Shown: positions 1 to 7,378 of the stretch, in pieces | Layout: each line of letters begins with the position of its first letter | How positions within the stretch are numbered: the stretch's first letter is position 1 | Source of the DNA: Flavobacteriaceae bacterium | GTDB taxonomy: Bacteria > Bacteroidota > Bacteroidia > Flavobacteriales > Flavobacteriaceae | Assembly (NCBI GenBank): GCA_030633225.1 | Contig: DAOVTF010000001.1 | Span: 1-18,920 of the forward strand | Reading direction: 5' to 3' | DNA: 18,920 nucleotides | The notes under the pieces: generated by a model | The model's input: the letters and a program-made list of their open reading frames with translations, nothing else | Told to the model about the DNA's origin: nothing | The model's database searches: none | Made by a program: the position numbers and the translations under genes

Positions 1-1
1 A

Positions 2-283
2 TTGTGGTTTTCTGATTTTTTTGAAGTAAATTATATTTATAAAGCTAAATCATCATTATTTTACATGATAATACTTTCAATTTTTGGTACTGCTATAGCA
101 AAAACTTTATTTAATAGACTTGTACAAATATCTTCACCCATTTTTTCTAGCTCAGTTACTTATTTAATCCCCATTGTTGCAATTTTTTGGGGAGTTATAG
201 ATGGTGAAAAAATACATATTAGTCAGCTCTTTGCAGGAATTATAATTCTATTGGGAATTTACCTTACCAATAAACGGGAATAG
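2..283 (+). CDS. EamA/DMT-family permease, C-terminal fragment
   Basis: This is the 3' end of a gene that begins before the window; about 93 codons are visible and they end in TAG. The peptide has three hydrophobic segments, roughly residues 18-36, 47-64 and 75-90. It also has the phrasing typical of the last part of the second EamA repeat: a helix with an FGT-like turn, a segment of the SSSVTYLIPIVAIFWG type, then a short acidic link and a final helix ending in a basic tail. Proteins of this family are 10-TM inner-membrane drug/metabolite transporters whose substrate cannot be told from sequence. The first visible codon is TTG but it lies inside the reading frame, so it is not a real start. 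A hairpin follows the stop and separates the gene from rplU. Confidence 0.75.
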   Translation: MWFSDFFEVNYIYKAKSSLFYMIILSIFGTAIAKTLFNRLVQISSPIFSSSVTYLIPIVAIFWGVIDGEKIHISQLFAGIIILLGIYLTNKRE

Positions 284-288
284 AATAA

Positions 289-317
289 CATATTGACTTG
301 TTTATCAATATGATTTT
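289..317 (+). terminator. Possible terminator after the EamA gene
   Basis: CATATTGA (289-296) and TCAATATG (305-312) form a perfect 8-bp inverted repeat with an 8-nt loop. It starts 5 nt after the stop codon and is followed by ATTTT. The stem is AT-rich and the T tract short, so termination would be modest. Confidence 0.45.
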
Positions 318-365
318 AGTAATTCTCTTAGTCAAAAAAAGTTTTTCTCATTTAACAAAAAGATG

Positions 366-373
366 TATATTTG
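366..373 (+). promoter_or_regulatory. -7 box of the rplU-rpmA promoter
   Basis: TATATTTG is an exact match to the Bacteroidota -7 consensus TAnnTTTG. It lies about 60 nt before the rplU start. No convincing TTTG -33 element is seen at the usual distance; only a T-rich stretch lies near 341-347. Transcription would be expected to start at about 379-381. Confidence 0.6.
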
Positions 374-378
374 CACCC

Positions 379-393
379 GCCTATTTAATAGGC
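379..393 (+). promoter_or_regulatory. Hairpin at the predicted 5' end of the rplU mRNA
   Basis: GCCTA (379-383), loop TTTAA, TAGGC (389-393) form a perfect 5-bp stem. As DNA this is a 7-bp inverted repeat around one central base. It begins about where transcription should start given the -7 box at 366-373, so the leader would open with a stem-loop. It could stabilise the mRNA or take part in ribosomal-protein autoregulation. Neither can be shown from sequence. Confidence 0.4.
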
Positions 394-432
394 ATATTTT
401 TATATAATTAATAAAGCGAAAAACATAAATTT

Positions 433-957
433 ATGTATGCAATTGTAGAGATAGCAGGGCAGCAATTTAAAGTAGCAAAAGACCAAAAGGTTTTTGTTCA
501 TCGTTTACAAGAAAAAGAAGGATCAAAAGTATCTTTTGACAATGTTCTTTTACTAGATGATGGAAAAATTACTCTTGGCGCCCCGGCTATAAAAGGTGCA
601 GTAGTTACTGCTAAAATCTTAAGTCACCTAAAAGGTGATAAAGTAATCGTTTTTAAGAAAAAACGTAGAAAAGGATACAGAGTAAAAAATGGTCACCGCC
701 AGTTTTTAACTGAAATCCAAATTGAAAACATCTCAGCGAAAGCTCCTGCAAAAAAAGAAGCTAAACCGACTGAGGATAAAAAAGAAACAGTTAAAAAAGT
801 AGCAACTAAAAAACCTGCCGCTAAAAAAGCTGTCGTAAAAGAAAAAGTAGAGACTGTTAAAAAAACAGCTCCAAAAAAAGTAGCTCCAAAAAAAGCTGAG
901 GCTAAAAAGCCAACAGCTAAAAAAGTAGCAGCTAAAAAAGAAAGTCCAAAAAAATAA
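433..957 (+). CDS. rplU: 50S ribosomal protein L21 with a long Lys/Ala/Pro tail
   Basis: L21 binds 23S rRNA in the large ribosomal subunit. The first 100 or so residues are a complete L21: the N-terminal [14 protein letters not shown] strand and the basic signature [15 protein letters not shown] near residues 75-89, followed by FLTEI. Most bacterial L21 proteins stop at about 103 residues. This one continues to 174. Residues 101-174 are low-complexity, with 28 lysines in 74 residues and twelve KK doublets separated mostly by Ala, Pro, Val and Thr, resembling a histone H1-like tail. The tail is very probably disordered and nucleic-acid binding. There is no Shine-Dalgarno; the ATG follows an A-rich leader, as is usual for the phylum. 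rpmA follows after 24 bp in the same transcription unit. Confidence 0.97.
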   Translation: MYAIVEIAGQQFKVAKDQKVFVHRLQEKEGSKVSFDNVLLLDDGKITLGAPAIKGAVVTAKILSHLKGDKVIVFKKKRRKGYRVKNGHRQFLTEIQIENISAKAPAKKEAKPTEDKKETVKKVATKKPAAKKAVVKEKVETVKKTAPKKVAPKKAEAKKPTAKKVAAKKESPKK

Positions 958-981
958 TTTAACCAATTAAAAATTTAGATC

Positions 982-1242
982 ATGGCTCATAAAAAAGGTG
1001 TAGGTAGTTCTAAGAACGGAAGAGAATCAGAATCGAAACGATTAGGCGTAAAGATATTTGGAGGACAAGGTGCTATCGCAGGTAACATTTTAGTTCGTCA
1101 AAGAGGAACAAAACATCATCCGGGTGATAATGTTTATATGGGAAAAGACCATACATTACATGCTCAAGTTGATGGTATTGTAAAATTTACAAAGAAAAAA
1201 GACAATAGATCATATGTTTCAATTGATCCAATTGAAGCTTAG
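982..1242 (+). CDS. rpmA: 50S ribosomal protein L27
   Basis: L27 reaches with its N-terminus toward the peptidyl-transferase centre of the 50S subunit. The 86-residue protein begins [16 protein letters not shown], the mature-type L27 N-terminus, and so lacks the cleavable extension found in Firmicutes. It continues with the conserved [29 protein letters not shown] core at residues 28-60. Length and motifs are standard for the family. It is the second gene of the rplU-rpmA operon and is followed by a strong intrinsic terminator. Confidence 0.98.
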   Translation: MAHKKGVGSSKNGRESESKRLGVKIFGGQGAIAGNILVRQRGTKHHPGDNVYMGKDHTLHAQVDGIVKFTKKKDNRSYVSIDPIEA

Positions 1243-1266
1243 TATTTGATTTTTTTTTAAATACTT

Positions 1267-1298
1267 AAACCCTTGCTTTTGGCAAGGGTTTTTTGTTT
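1267..1298 (+). terminator. Intrinsic terminator of the rplU-rpmA operon
   Basis: AACCCTTGC (1268-1276) pairs perfectly with GCAAGGGTT (1282-1290) across a 5-nt loop TTTTG. A1267-T1291 can extend the stem. A T-rich run (TTTTTTGTTT) follows at once. It lies about 25 nt after the rpmA stop. Confidence 0.93.
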
Positions 1299-1379
1299 AA
1301 TTAAAATAAACTCTACATTATTTAGTATTTATATTCCATAAATTTTATTTTTGTTCGTTATATATTCAAACATTAATAG

Positions 1380-2840
1380 TTGAGCACAATTAAACGGTTT
1401 TTTAAAGACACTATCATTTACGGGATTGCTGCCGTTTTACCCAGAGCAATAAATATAATTCTTGTTAAACTTCATACAAGCACTTTGCAATCTGATAAAT
1501 ATGCTGAAAATACTTTGTATTTCGTATATGCCGCTTATATTAATGCATTGCTAACCTACGGAATGGAAACGGCTTTTTTTCGATTTTTTACCAAAGAAAA
1601 AAACAAAGGAAAAGTTATCTCTACTTCGTTTATAAGTCTACTTTTTACAACATTTTTATTCTTGGTTTTAGCACTTTATTACAGTGAAAGCTTATCCAAC
1701 TTTTTTGGATTTGAAAATCCTGTTTATTTTCAAATTTTAGTTTTAGTTACCTCTTTTGATACTCTAATGGTATTACCATTTTCATATTTAAGAGTAATGA
1801 ACAAACCCTTAAAATTTACTTTTTATAAAGTTTTAAATATTCTTATTTATGCCTTATTAAACATTTACTTTTTAGTATATGTTCCATATACAATAAAAAA
1901 TGAAGGATATGTGCCTACATTTCTTGAAGAATATTATAATAATTATCCTTTAGTAGTTTTCATTTTTATCTCTAACCTAATTGCAAGTTTAGTAACGTTT
2001 CTTTTCTTATTACCAACATTTTTTAAGTTTAAATTTAATTTTGACAAGCAAATATTAATCAAAATGTTAAAATACGGACTACCATTAATGGTTGGTAGTT
2101 TGGCGTTCATTACCAATGAAAACTTAGATAAATTATTAATTGGCAAACTTATTGGAAAAGATCAGATGGGAATTTATGCTGCTTGTTATAAAATTGGGGT
2201 TTTTATGACCTTATATATCATGGCATTTAGACTCGGAGCAGAACCTTATTTTTTCAATGAGGCAAATAAGGCAAATTCTAAGGAAACCTATGCGAAAATT
2301 TTAACTTGGTTTACAATCATTGGCTCATTTTTTATGTTGTTTATAGTGGTTTTTATAGATGTTTTTGCAAATTTACTTTTAGGAAAAGAAGAGTATTTTC
2401 AAGCGCTTTCAATAGTTCCAATCATATTATTGGCAAATTTATTTTTGGGAATTTCATATAATTTATCGGTGTGGTATAAACTAACTGATAAAACCAAGTT
2501 TGCTATGTTATTATCGGTTATAGCAGCGATAATCACCATTCTAATAAATATTATTTTTATTCCTAAAATTGGTTATATGGCATCGGCGTGGGCGACATTA
2601 ATAGCATATAGCTTTGTAGTTATTAGCTCTTATTTAATTGGAAAAAAGTACTATCCTATCCCATATCCGATAAAAAAAATACTTTTCTATATTTTTATTT
2701 CTGTCCTGTTTTCAGGTATTTCCTTTTTATATTTTAGAGATAATTATTTTGTTTCAGTAGTAATGATAACAATATTTCTCACTTATGCCTTTTTTCAAGA
2801 AAAAAATGAACTTCAAAAAATTATAAAAAATGACAATTAA
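1380..2840 (+). CDS. Oligosaccharide flippase (Wzx-like, MOP superfamily)
   Basis: This is a 486-residue polytopic inner-membrane protein with about 12-14 hydrophobic helices. It has the N-terminal pattern of polysaccharide/LPS flippases of this phylum, [20 protein letters not shown] followed by a basic/hydrophobic helix. A second half-repeat begins near residue 228 ([18 protein letters not shown]). It probably flips a lipid-linked glycan across the inner membrane; its substrate is unknown. The start is TTG. The codon just upstream is a TAG stop in the same frame and the next in-frame ATG is around codon 62, inside the conserved domain, so TTG is the only sensible start. A weak -7-like box (TATATTCA, 1361-1368) would leave a very short leader. 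The end overlaps dut by 11 nt, suggesting translational coupling. Confidence 0.9.
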   Translation: MSTIKRFFKDTIIYGIAAVLPRAINIILVKLHTSTLQSDKYAENTLYFVYAAYINALLTYGMETAFFRFFTKEKNKGKVISTSFISLLFTTFLFLVLALYYSESLSNFFGFENPVYFQILVLVTSFDTLMVLPFSYLRVMNKPLKFTFYKVLNILIYALLNIYFLVYVPYTIKNEGYVPTFLEEYYNNYPLVVFIFISNLIASLVTFLFLLPTFFKFKFNFDKQILIKMLKYGLPLMVGSLAFITNENLDKLLIGKLIGKDQMGIYAACYKIGVFMTLYIMAFRLGAEPYFFNEANKANSKETYAKILTWFTIIGSFFMLFIVVFIDVFANLLLGKEEYFQALSIVPIILLANLFLGISYNLSVWYKLTDKTKFAMLLSVIAAIITILINIIFIPKIGYMASAWATLIAYSFVVISSYLIGKKYYPIPYPIKKILFYIFISVLFSGISFLYFRDNYFVSVVMITIFLTYAFFQEKNELQKIIKNDN

Positions 2841-3261
2841 AATAATTAACAAATCTAAACATCAAACTCCGAGTTATGAAACTTCGGCTTCAGCAGGAAT
2901 GGATTTACGGGCAAACTTAAATGAATCTATTACGCTAAAACCGTTGGAAAGAGCAATTATAAAAACCGGTTTATTTATTGCTTTACCAGAAGGGTATGAA
3001 GCTCAGGTTAGGCCTAGAAGTGGATTAGCGGCTAAACATGGCATAACGGTATTAAACGCTCCTGGAACTATTGATGCCGATTATAGAGGTGAAATTGGTG
3101 TAATTTTAGTGAATCTATCTAATGATAATTTCACAATAAATGATGGCGACAGAATAGCTCAAATGGTAATTGCTAGGCATGAACATACTAAATGGGACGA
3201 AGTAAACGTTTTAGATGACACCCAACGCGGTTCAGGCGGCTTTGGTAGTACAGGAATTTAA
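2830..3261 (+). CDS. dut: dUTP diphosphatase (dUTPase)
   Basis: The enzyme hydrolyses dUTP to dUMP and pyrophosphate, keeping uracil out of DNA and supplying dUMP for thymidylate synthesis. It acts as a cytoplasmic homotrimer. All five trimeric dUTPase motifs are present in order in the 143-residue protein: AGMDLRA near residue 23, RPRSGLA near 61, the Tyr-containing [13 protein letters not shown] near 79, RIAQMVI near 107, and the C-terminal P-loop-like [10 protein letters not shown] near 133. Length is typical. The ATG lies inside the end of the flippase gene (11-nt overlap), so the two are almost certainly cotranscribed. Twelve bases separate it from the broken TPR gene. Confidence 0.97.
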   Translation: MTIKIINKSKHQTPSYETSASAGMDLRANLNESITLKPLERAIIKTGLFIALPEGYEAQVRPRSGLAAKHGITVLNAPGTIDADYRGEIGVILVNLSNDNFTINDGDRIAQMVIARHEHTKWDEVNVLDDTQRGSGGFGSTGI

Positions 3262-3272
3262 AAAAATTGTCT

Positions 3273-4112
3273 ATGAAATTATTAAACTTACTTTTTCTTT
3301 TTACAGTATTTACAGCTTTTAGCCAAGAAGCAAAATTAGATCATGTCCAAACTATTTCTAATGAAGCTTGTGAATGTATTTCTCATATAAATACAGATAA
3401 TAGCGAAATAAATGATGCCATTAAAAATTGTATTGGAATATCAGTTAAAAAAAATTCAAATAATGCTACAAGTAAACAAATAGAAGCATATTTAGTTGAT
3501 CATTGTGAGGCCTTAAAACAAATTGCTTTTTCAGAAAATACTGAATTCAAACATGCAAATTCAGATAATGTTTTAGCTCAACTTGCTTATGAAGATGGAA
3601 TGGAATATTGAGAAGAAGGTGATTTTGAAAGTGCTCTTTTAAAATTTAAAAAAGCTGTTGATATTGACCCAAAATTTGCTTTTGCATGGGATAATTTAGG
3701 TGTTACATACAGAAAAAATAATGAATTTGATAAAGCTATTGAATCTTATTTAAAATCTCTTGATATCAATCCAGAAGGAAGGCTGCCATTAATGAATATT
3801 GCCGTTACCTATAATTTAACCAAAGATTATGATAAAGCTATTATGTATTACAATAAATTCATTTCTATCTACAAAGAAGATCCTGAAGGGTATTATGGAC
3901 TAGGATTGATTTTATATACCAATGATAATTTTGAAGATGGTCTTGATAATTTAATTCATGCATATACTATTTACACTGCTCAAAACTCACCATATAGAAC
4001 TGATGCGGCAAAAAAAATTGGTTATATGTACAACGATCTAAAAAACAAAAATAAAATAGCTATTTTTAACAAAGTTGCAACCAAATACAACTTAGAAATA
4101 GAAGCTAATTAA
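3273..4112 (+). pseudogene. Exported TPR protein interrupted by an in-frame TGA
   Basis: One reading frame runs from ATG 3273 to TAA 4110-4112 (280 codons including the stop), broken only by TGA at 3609-3611 (codon 113). Upstream are a signal peptide (MKLLNLLFLFTVFTAFSQ) and a small domain with spaced Cys residues (ECxC-type pair, then single Cys). Downstream are about four tetratricopeptide repeats, with AWDNLGVTY and GYYGLGLIL as helix-A signatures. The stop falls inside the first TPR, in the context GMEY-stop-EEGDFESALLKFKKA, exactly where a Trp is common in such repeats; TGG to TGA is one change. No frameshift is present on either side. A TTG at 3267 could also start the frame, but the ATG gives the cleaner signal peptide. 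Reinitiation at ATG 3792 would give a 106-residue fragment without signal peptide. Pseudogene, recent null allele or sequencing error are all possible. Confidence 0.8.
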
Positions 4113-4118
4113 TTTAAC

Positions 4119-4793
4119 CTACTTTACTTTTTCTATTACCTTGTCAAATCTATCTATAGTTTTTTGAGGAAGAAATCTTTTTGAAGCTAATAATAGTCCA
4201 AATACAATAAAAAATATTCCTAATATTTGTCGTATTTTTCTTAACACTACAGGTGTTAACTTTACTTTTAATTGTTTAGCTGCTAATATTTTTACCAGAT
4301 CAGTTAGTAAAAAGGTAATAATAACTATTGCAAAATATTGAAATATTTTTGATCCATTCATTTGAAAATTAGAACTTACTGCAATTACAATTGCCAACCA
4401 AAAAGCTAGTACACCAATATTAATAAAGTTTAAAAAGAAACCTTTTAAAAAAAGACCTAAATAATTATTGTTCTCTACAACAACTAATTCTTTATCTGTA
4501 ACAACTTTTTTAGTTTTCTTATAAAAAAGTGTGAAAAAACCATAGCTTGTTAAAACAAGACCTCCAAACAAGAACAATCTTGGGTCATCTTGAATATTTT
4601 CTAAAAAAGTTACACTACCATAATAAGCAATGACAATAAAGGTAATATCTGCCAAAACAACTCCTATATCAAATATTAAAGCCGCTCTTGCTCCTTTAGT
4701 GATACTAGTTTCAATCAAAGTAAAAAAAACCGGACCAACCATAAAGGCTAAACCAAAACCGATTAAAATTGCATTGACATATTCACTTATCAT
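4119..4793 (-). CDS. LysE/RhtB-family exporter
   Basis: This is a 224-residue inner-membrane protein with six predicted helices. The N-terminal stretch is characteristic of the LysE superfamily: a first helix ending in GLAFMVGPVFFTLIETS, then TKGARAALIFDIGVVLADITFI. The GP turn and the acidic residue in the second helix are the family's conserved features. Members export amino acids or other small solutes using the membrane potential; the substrate is not predictable here. A charged cytoplasmic loop rich in Lys/Val lies near residues 92-106. The gene converges with the TPR gene with only 6 bp between stops. Upstream, a 44-bp gap holds a -7-like box TATATTTA (minus strand, 4828-4835) and an 18-bp palindrome, suggesting its own promoter. 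Confidence 0.88.
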   Translation of the reverse strand: MISEYVNAILIGFGLAFMVGPVFFTLIETSITKGARAALIFDIGVVLADITFIVIAYYGSVTFLENIQDDPRLFLFGGLVLTSYGFFTLFYKKTKKVVTDKELVVVENNNYLGLFLKGFFLNFINIGVLAFWLAIVIAVSSNFQMNGSKIFQYFAIVIITFLLTDLVKILAAKQLKVKLTPVVLRKIRQILGIFFIVFGLLLASKRFLPQKTIDRFDKVIEKVK

Positions 4794-4806
4794 AAGGGGA
4801 GTTTAA

Positions 4807-4824
4807 ATTTAAAGATCTTTAAAT
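4807..4824. promoter_or_regulatory. 18-bp perfect palindrome before the LysE gene
   Basis: ATTTAAAGATCTTTAAAT is a perfect palindrome 13 bp upstream of the LysE-family start. On the minus strand a -7-like box (TATATTTA, 4835 to 4828; one mismatch to TAnnTTTG) lies next to it, so transcription would begin inside the palindrome. It could be an operator. Because it is AT-rich, chance is a real alternative. Confidence 0.35.
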
Positions 4825-4837
4825 CAATAAATATACA

Positions 4838-5893
4838 TTACACATCATCATAATCAATTTTAATTGAAGAGGTTACCGGGTGAGCCTGACAAGTTATAAC
4901 TAGACCTTCATCAACTTCTTCTTTACTTAAAATGGTATTCTTATCCATAATTGCTTTTCCTTCCACAACTTTTGCCAAACAACTACTACAAATACCTCCC
5001 TGACAGGAATATGGAGCATCTAAACCTTTAGATAATGCAACATCTAAGATAATTTCATCCTGACGCATTTCAAAAGTTGTTTCTTCTTCATCTAAAAGAA
5101 TAGTGATTTTTGAATTACCAGTTAAATCTTCATTTATTACTTCTTTCTTATTTGTAGGAGTAGAAAATAATTCAAATTTAATTAAATCGGCATCAATACC
5201 ATTATCTAATAGAGTTCCTTTTACTAAATCAATCATTTCTTCAGGCCCACAAAGAAAATAATCATCAAAATCAATATCGTTGTATTTATGTTTTAAAATG
5301 TCATCAATTACTTTTAAATCAATTCTTCCAAAAGAAGCTTTATCACTTATTTTTTGGCTAAACACGTAGTGTACTGCAAATTGATTGCTGTACTCGCTTT
5401 CCAAATAATCAAGCTCATTTTTAAAAATTGTTTGATCTACAGATTTGTTTCCATAAACCAAAATAAATTTACTTTCTTTCTCGGTTTCTAATACAGATTT
5501 TATCATTGATAAAACAGGTGTAATTCCGCTACCAGCCACAAAAGCTATATAGTTTTTTTTATTTGATTGTTCTATATCTAGAACAAATCTACCTTCGGGA
5601 GCAGAAACTTCAAGTGTATCACCAGCTTTTAGACTTTTGTTTGCATAAACCGAAAAAGTTCCATTTTCAACTTCTTTTATAGCTACACGTAATTCATTAC
5701 TATTTGTTGAAGAACAAATTGAGTATGCTCTTCGCAAAACGTTTTTATCAATATTTTTTTGAATAGTAATATACTGACCTGGAATAAATTTGAAATCAGC
5801 TTTTAAATTTTCTGGGATATCAAAAAGAACAGAAACGGCATTATTGGTTTCTTTCTTAATTTCTTTAATAATGAGATTATGAAATTCAGACAT
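4838..5893 (-). CDS. PaaE-like ferredoxin reductase (FAD, NAD(P) and 2Fe-2S domains)
   Basis: This is a 351-residue cytoplasmic electron-transfer flavoprotein. Domain order: a FAD-binding barrel (residues 1-107) with the flavin motif RRAYS at 54-58; a nucleotide-binding domain (about 113-235) with GSGITP at 121-126 and CGPEEM at 215-220; then a C-terminal plant-type 2Fe-2S ferredoxin domain with ligands Cys297, Cys302, Cys305 and Cys335. This is the layout of PaaE, the reductase of phenylacetyl-CoA epoxidase, and of related oxygenase reductases. No paaABCD genes lie nearby, so the partner is unknown and a general NAD(P)H-to-oxygenase or ferredoxin reductase role is equally possible. It follows the TPM gene by 45 bp on the same strand and may be partly cotranscribed with it. 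Confidence 0.9.
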   Translation of the reverse strand: MSEFHNLIIKEIKKETNNAVSVLFDIPENLKADFKFIPGQYITIQKNIDKNVLRRAYSICSSTNSNELRVAIKEVENGTFSVYANKSLKAGDTLEVSAPEGRFVLDIEQSNKKNYIAFVAGSGITPVLSMIKSVLETEKESKFILVYGNKSVDQTIFKNELDYLESEYSNQFAVHYVFSQKISDKASFGRIDLKVIDDILKHKYNDIDFDDYFLCGPEEMIDLVKGTLLDNGIDADLIKFELFSTPTNKKEVINEDLTGNSKITILLDEEETTFEMRQDEIILDVALSKGLDAPYSCQGGICSSCLAKVVEGKAIMDKNTILSKEEVDEGLVITCQAHPVTSSIKIDYDDV

Positions 5894-5938
5894 TTTTAAG
5901 ATTTTATGAATAAATTAAGGAAAGTTTGAAGTAATCTT

Positions 5939-6376
5939 TTAACCTTTTGAAATTTCATCAGAAAGCTCATTTTTATCTATTTTTTGATAAGGAAAAAATT
6001 GTTTTAATTTTTGACCTGCTTCCAAAATACCTAATATCAATCCATCGGCTCTATTGCCTTTTGAAAACTCTCTTGTAACTGTATCTTTTACACTTGTCCA
6101 AAAATCATGTGGTACGACTTTATCAATGCCTGAATCACCAATTATTGCAAATTGATGATTATGAACAGCAACATAGAATAACACTCCATTTTTTTCTACT
6201 GTTTCATCCATATGTAATAAATGAAAAATTTCTTTAGCATGCTCTAAACAGTGTTTGGTGGAATCATTTTCAATATGTACTCTTATTTCACCTGATGATT
6301 CCTTTTCTGCATCACGAATGGCTTTAACAATTCTTTGTTCTTCTTCAGACGTTAAAAAATCTTCTACTTCTGACAT
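5939..6376 (-). CDS. TPM-domain protein (cytoplasmic type)
   Basis: This is a 145-residue soluble protein of the TPM (formerly DUF477) family. It begins MSEVEDFLTSEEEQRIVKAI and carries the family core, in which an SSGEIRVHIE strand is followed by a short helical part and GVLFYVAVHNHQFAIIGDSGID. There is no signal peptide or membrane helix, unlike the longer membrane-bound members. Some TPM proteins have acid phosphatase activity or assist photosystem II repair, but the bacterial role beside LemA is unknown. An ATG seven codons upstream (6397) was not chosen because it lies inside the stem of a 12-bp hairpin, and the shorter start gives the usual N-terminus. In relatives a second, membrane-bound TPM protein commonly follows; here the next gene is the PaaE-like reductase. 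Confidence 0.85.
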   Translation of the reverse strand: MSEVEDFLTSEEEQRIVKAIRDAEKESSGEIRVHIENDSTKHCLEHAKEIFHLLHMDETVEKNGVLFYVAVHNHQFAIIGDSGIDKVVPHDFWTSVKDTVTREFSKGNRADGLILGILEAGQKLKQFFPYQKIDKNELSDEISKG

Positions 6377-6395
6377 TATGAATTTATTGTAAAAC

Positions 6396-6426
6396 ATTTA
6401 GCCAAAGCTGAACACTTTGGCTAAAT
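6396..6426 (-). terminator. Strong hairpin between lemA and the TPM gene
   Basis: ATTTAGCCAAAG (6396-6407) and CTTTGGCTAAAT (6415-6426) form a perfect 12-bp stem with a 7-nt loop. Read on the minus strand it lies 17 nt after the LemA stop and is followed by GTTTTAC. This makes a partial terminator or an mRNA-processing/stabilising element within the operon. The T tract is too short for a confident full terminator. Confidence 0.6.
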
Positions 6427-6443
6427 AATTATTTAAAAAAATA

Positions 6444-7037
6444 TTAATTAAAATCTACAGCCGGAGCTTTATCACTACCTTCTGATGCTTGAAACAATGT
6501 CAATGGATCAAAGCCTAACATTCCAGCCAATATTTTTCCTGGAAATTTTCGAGTGAAAACATTGTAATCTTTAGCCATCTCATTGTATCTATTTCGTTCA
6601 ACATTAATTCTGTTTTCAGTTCCTTCTAATTGACTTTGTAGTTCCAAAAAGTTTTGATTTGCTTTTAAATCCGGGTAACGTTCTACAACAACCATCAATT
6701 TACTTAAGGCGCTGCTTAATCCATCTTGAGATTTTTGAAAAGCAGCCATTTGTTCTGGTGTAACATTTGAAGGGTCAATAGTTGTTTTTGTAGCATTTGC
6801 TCTTGCTTCAATTACTCCTTCTAGAGTTTCTTTTTCATGACCGGCATAACCTTTTACTGTATTTACCAAGTTAGGAATTAAATCTGCACGACGTTGATAG
6901 GCGCTTTCAACATTTGCCCATTGCGTTTTTGCTGTTTCTTGTTTTTCTACTGCAGTATTGTTAAATCCTACTACCCAATTGTAAATTCCAAAAGCAACAA
7001 CTGCTAAAATAATTAGAGGAATAAGCCATTTTTTCAT
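6444..7037 (-). CDS. lemA: LemA family protein
   Basis: This 197-residue protein has a single N-terminal membrane anchor (about residues 4-26) followed by a long helical domain. The LemA hallmark is present: an [24 protein letters not shown] segment (about 27-50), then [22 protein letters not shown], and a later [32 protein letters not shown] block. These are highly conserved in the family, and the length is typical. The topology is usually a short outside N-terminus with the helical bundle on the other side of the membrane. Biochemical function is not established. The gene lies 11 bp after the MerR gene and before the TPM gene, a grouping that recurs in this phylum. Confidence 0.95.
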   Translation of the reverse strand: [197 protein letters not shown]

Positions 7038-7048
7038 AATAATAAATT

Positions 7049-7378
7049 TTAAAGTTGGTTTTTAATTTGTGTTAATTCGTTTTTTATTTGCTCTAATCTA
7101 AGAATAATATTATGATTAGATTTTATTTTTTCAGGATCTTCCTTAAGCTTGTTCTTAGCTCCGTCTAAAGTAAATCCTTTTTCTTTCACTAAAAAATAAA
7201 TAAGCTTTAAGTTTTTTAAATCATCTGGAGTAAACAACCTGTTTCCTTTTTTATTCTTCTTTGGTTTTAGTACATCAAATTCATTTTCCCAAAAACGAAT
7301 CAATGAAGTATTAACATCAAAGGCCTTAGCTACTTCTCCAATTTTATAATATCTTTTTTCTGGTAAATCTATATGCAT
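7049..7378 (-). CDS. MerR-family transcriptional regulator
   Basis: This is a short (109-residue) DNA-binding protein. Residues 9-75 form a MerR winged helix: YYKIGEVAKAFDVNTSLIRFWENEF is the helix-turn-helix, with the usual W in the RFWE position. A wing with GNRLFTPDDLKNL follows, then helix KGFTLDGAKNKL. The C-terminal 30 residues form a short helix that would make the antiparallel dimer coiled coil. There is no metal- or drug-binding domain, so the signal is unknown. The start overlaps the stop of the M23 peptidase gene by one base (TAATG), implying translational coupling. It may regulate its own operon; the 10-bp inverted repeat at 8370-8401 is a candidate site, by inference only. Confidence 0.92.
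   Translation of the reverse strand: MHIDLPEKRYYKIGEVAKAFDVNTSLIRFWENEFDVLKPKKNKKGNRLFTPDDLKNLKLIYFLVKEKGFTLDGAKNKLKEDPEKIKSNHNIILRLEQIKNELTQIKNQL

Noticed and set aside
733..966. Open frame on the minus strand opposite the L21 tail, rich in Phe and Ser
   Set aside because: It is the mirror image of the AAA/AAG lysine codons of rplU and has no independent support.
3609..3611. TGA recoded as Trp or selenocysteine
   Set aside because: TGG is the Trp codon throughout, TGA ends the thioredoxin gene in an ATGA overlap, no SECIS-like structure follows the codon, and the expected residue is Trp rather than a redox Cys.
4053..4066. 14-bp palindrome AAAATAGCTATTTT near the end of the TPR gene
   Set aside because: It is within coding sequence, nearly all A/T, and not placed to act as a terminator for either convergent gene.
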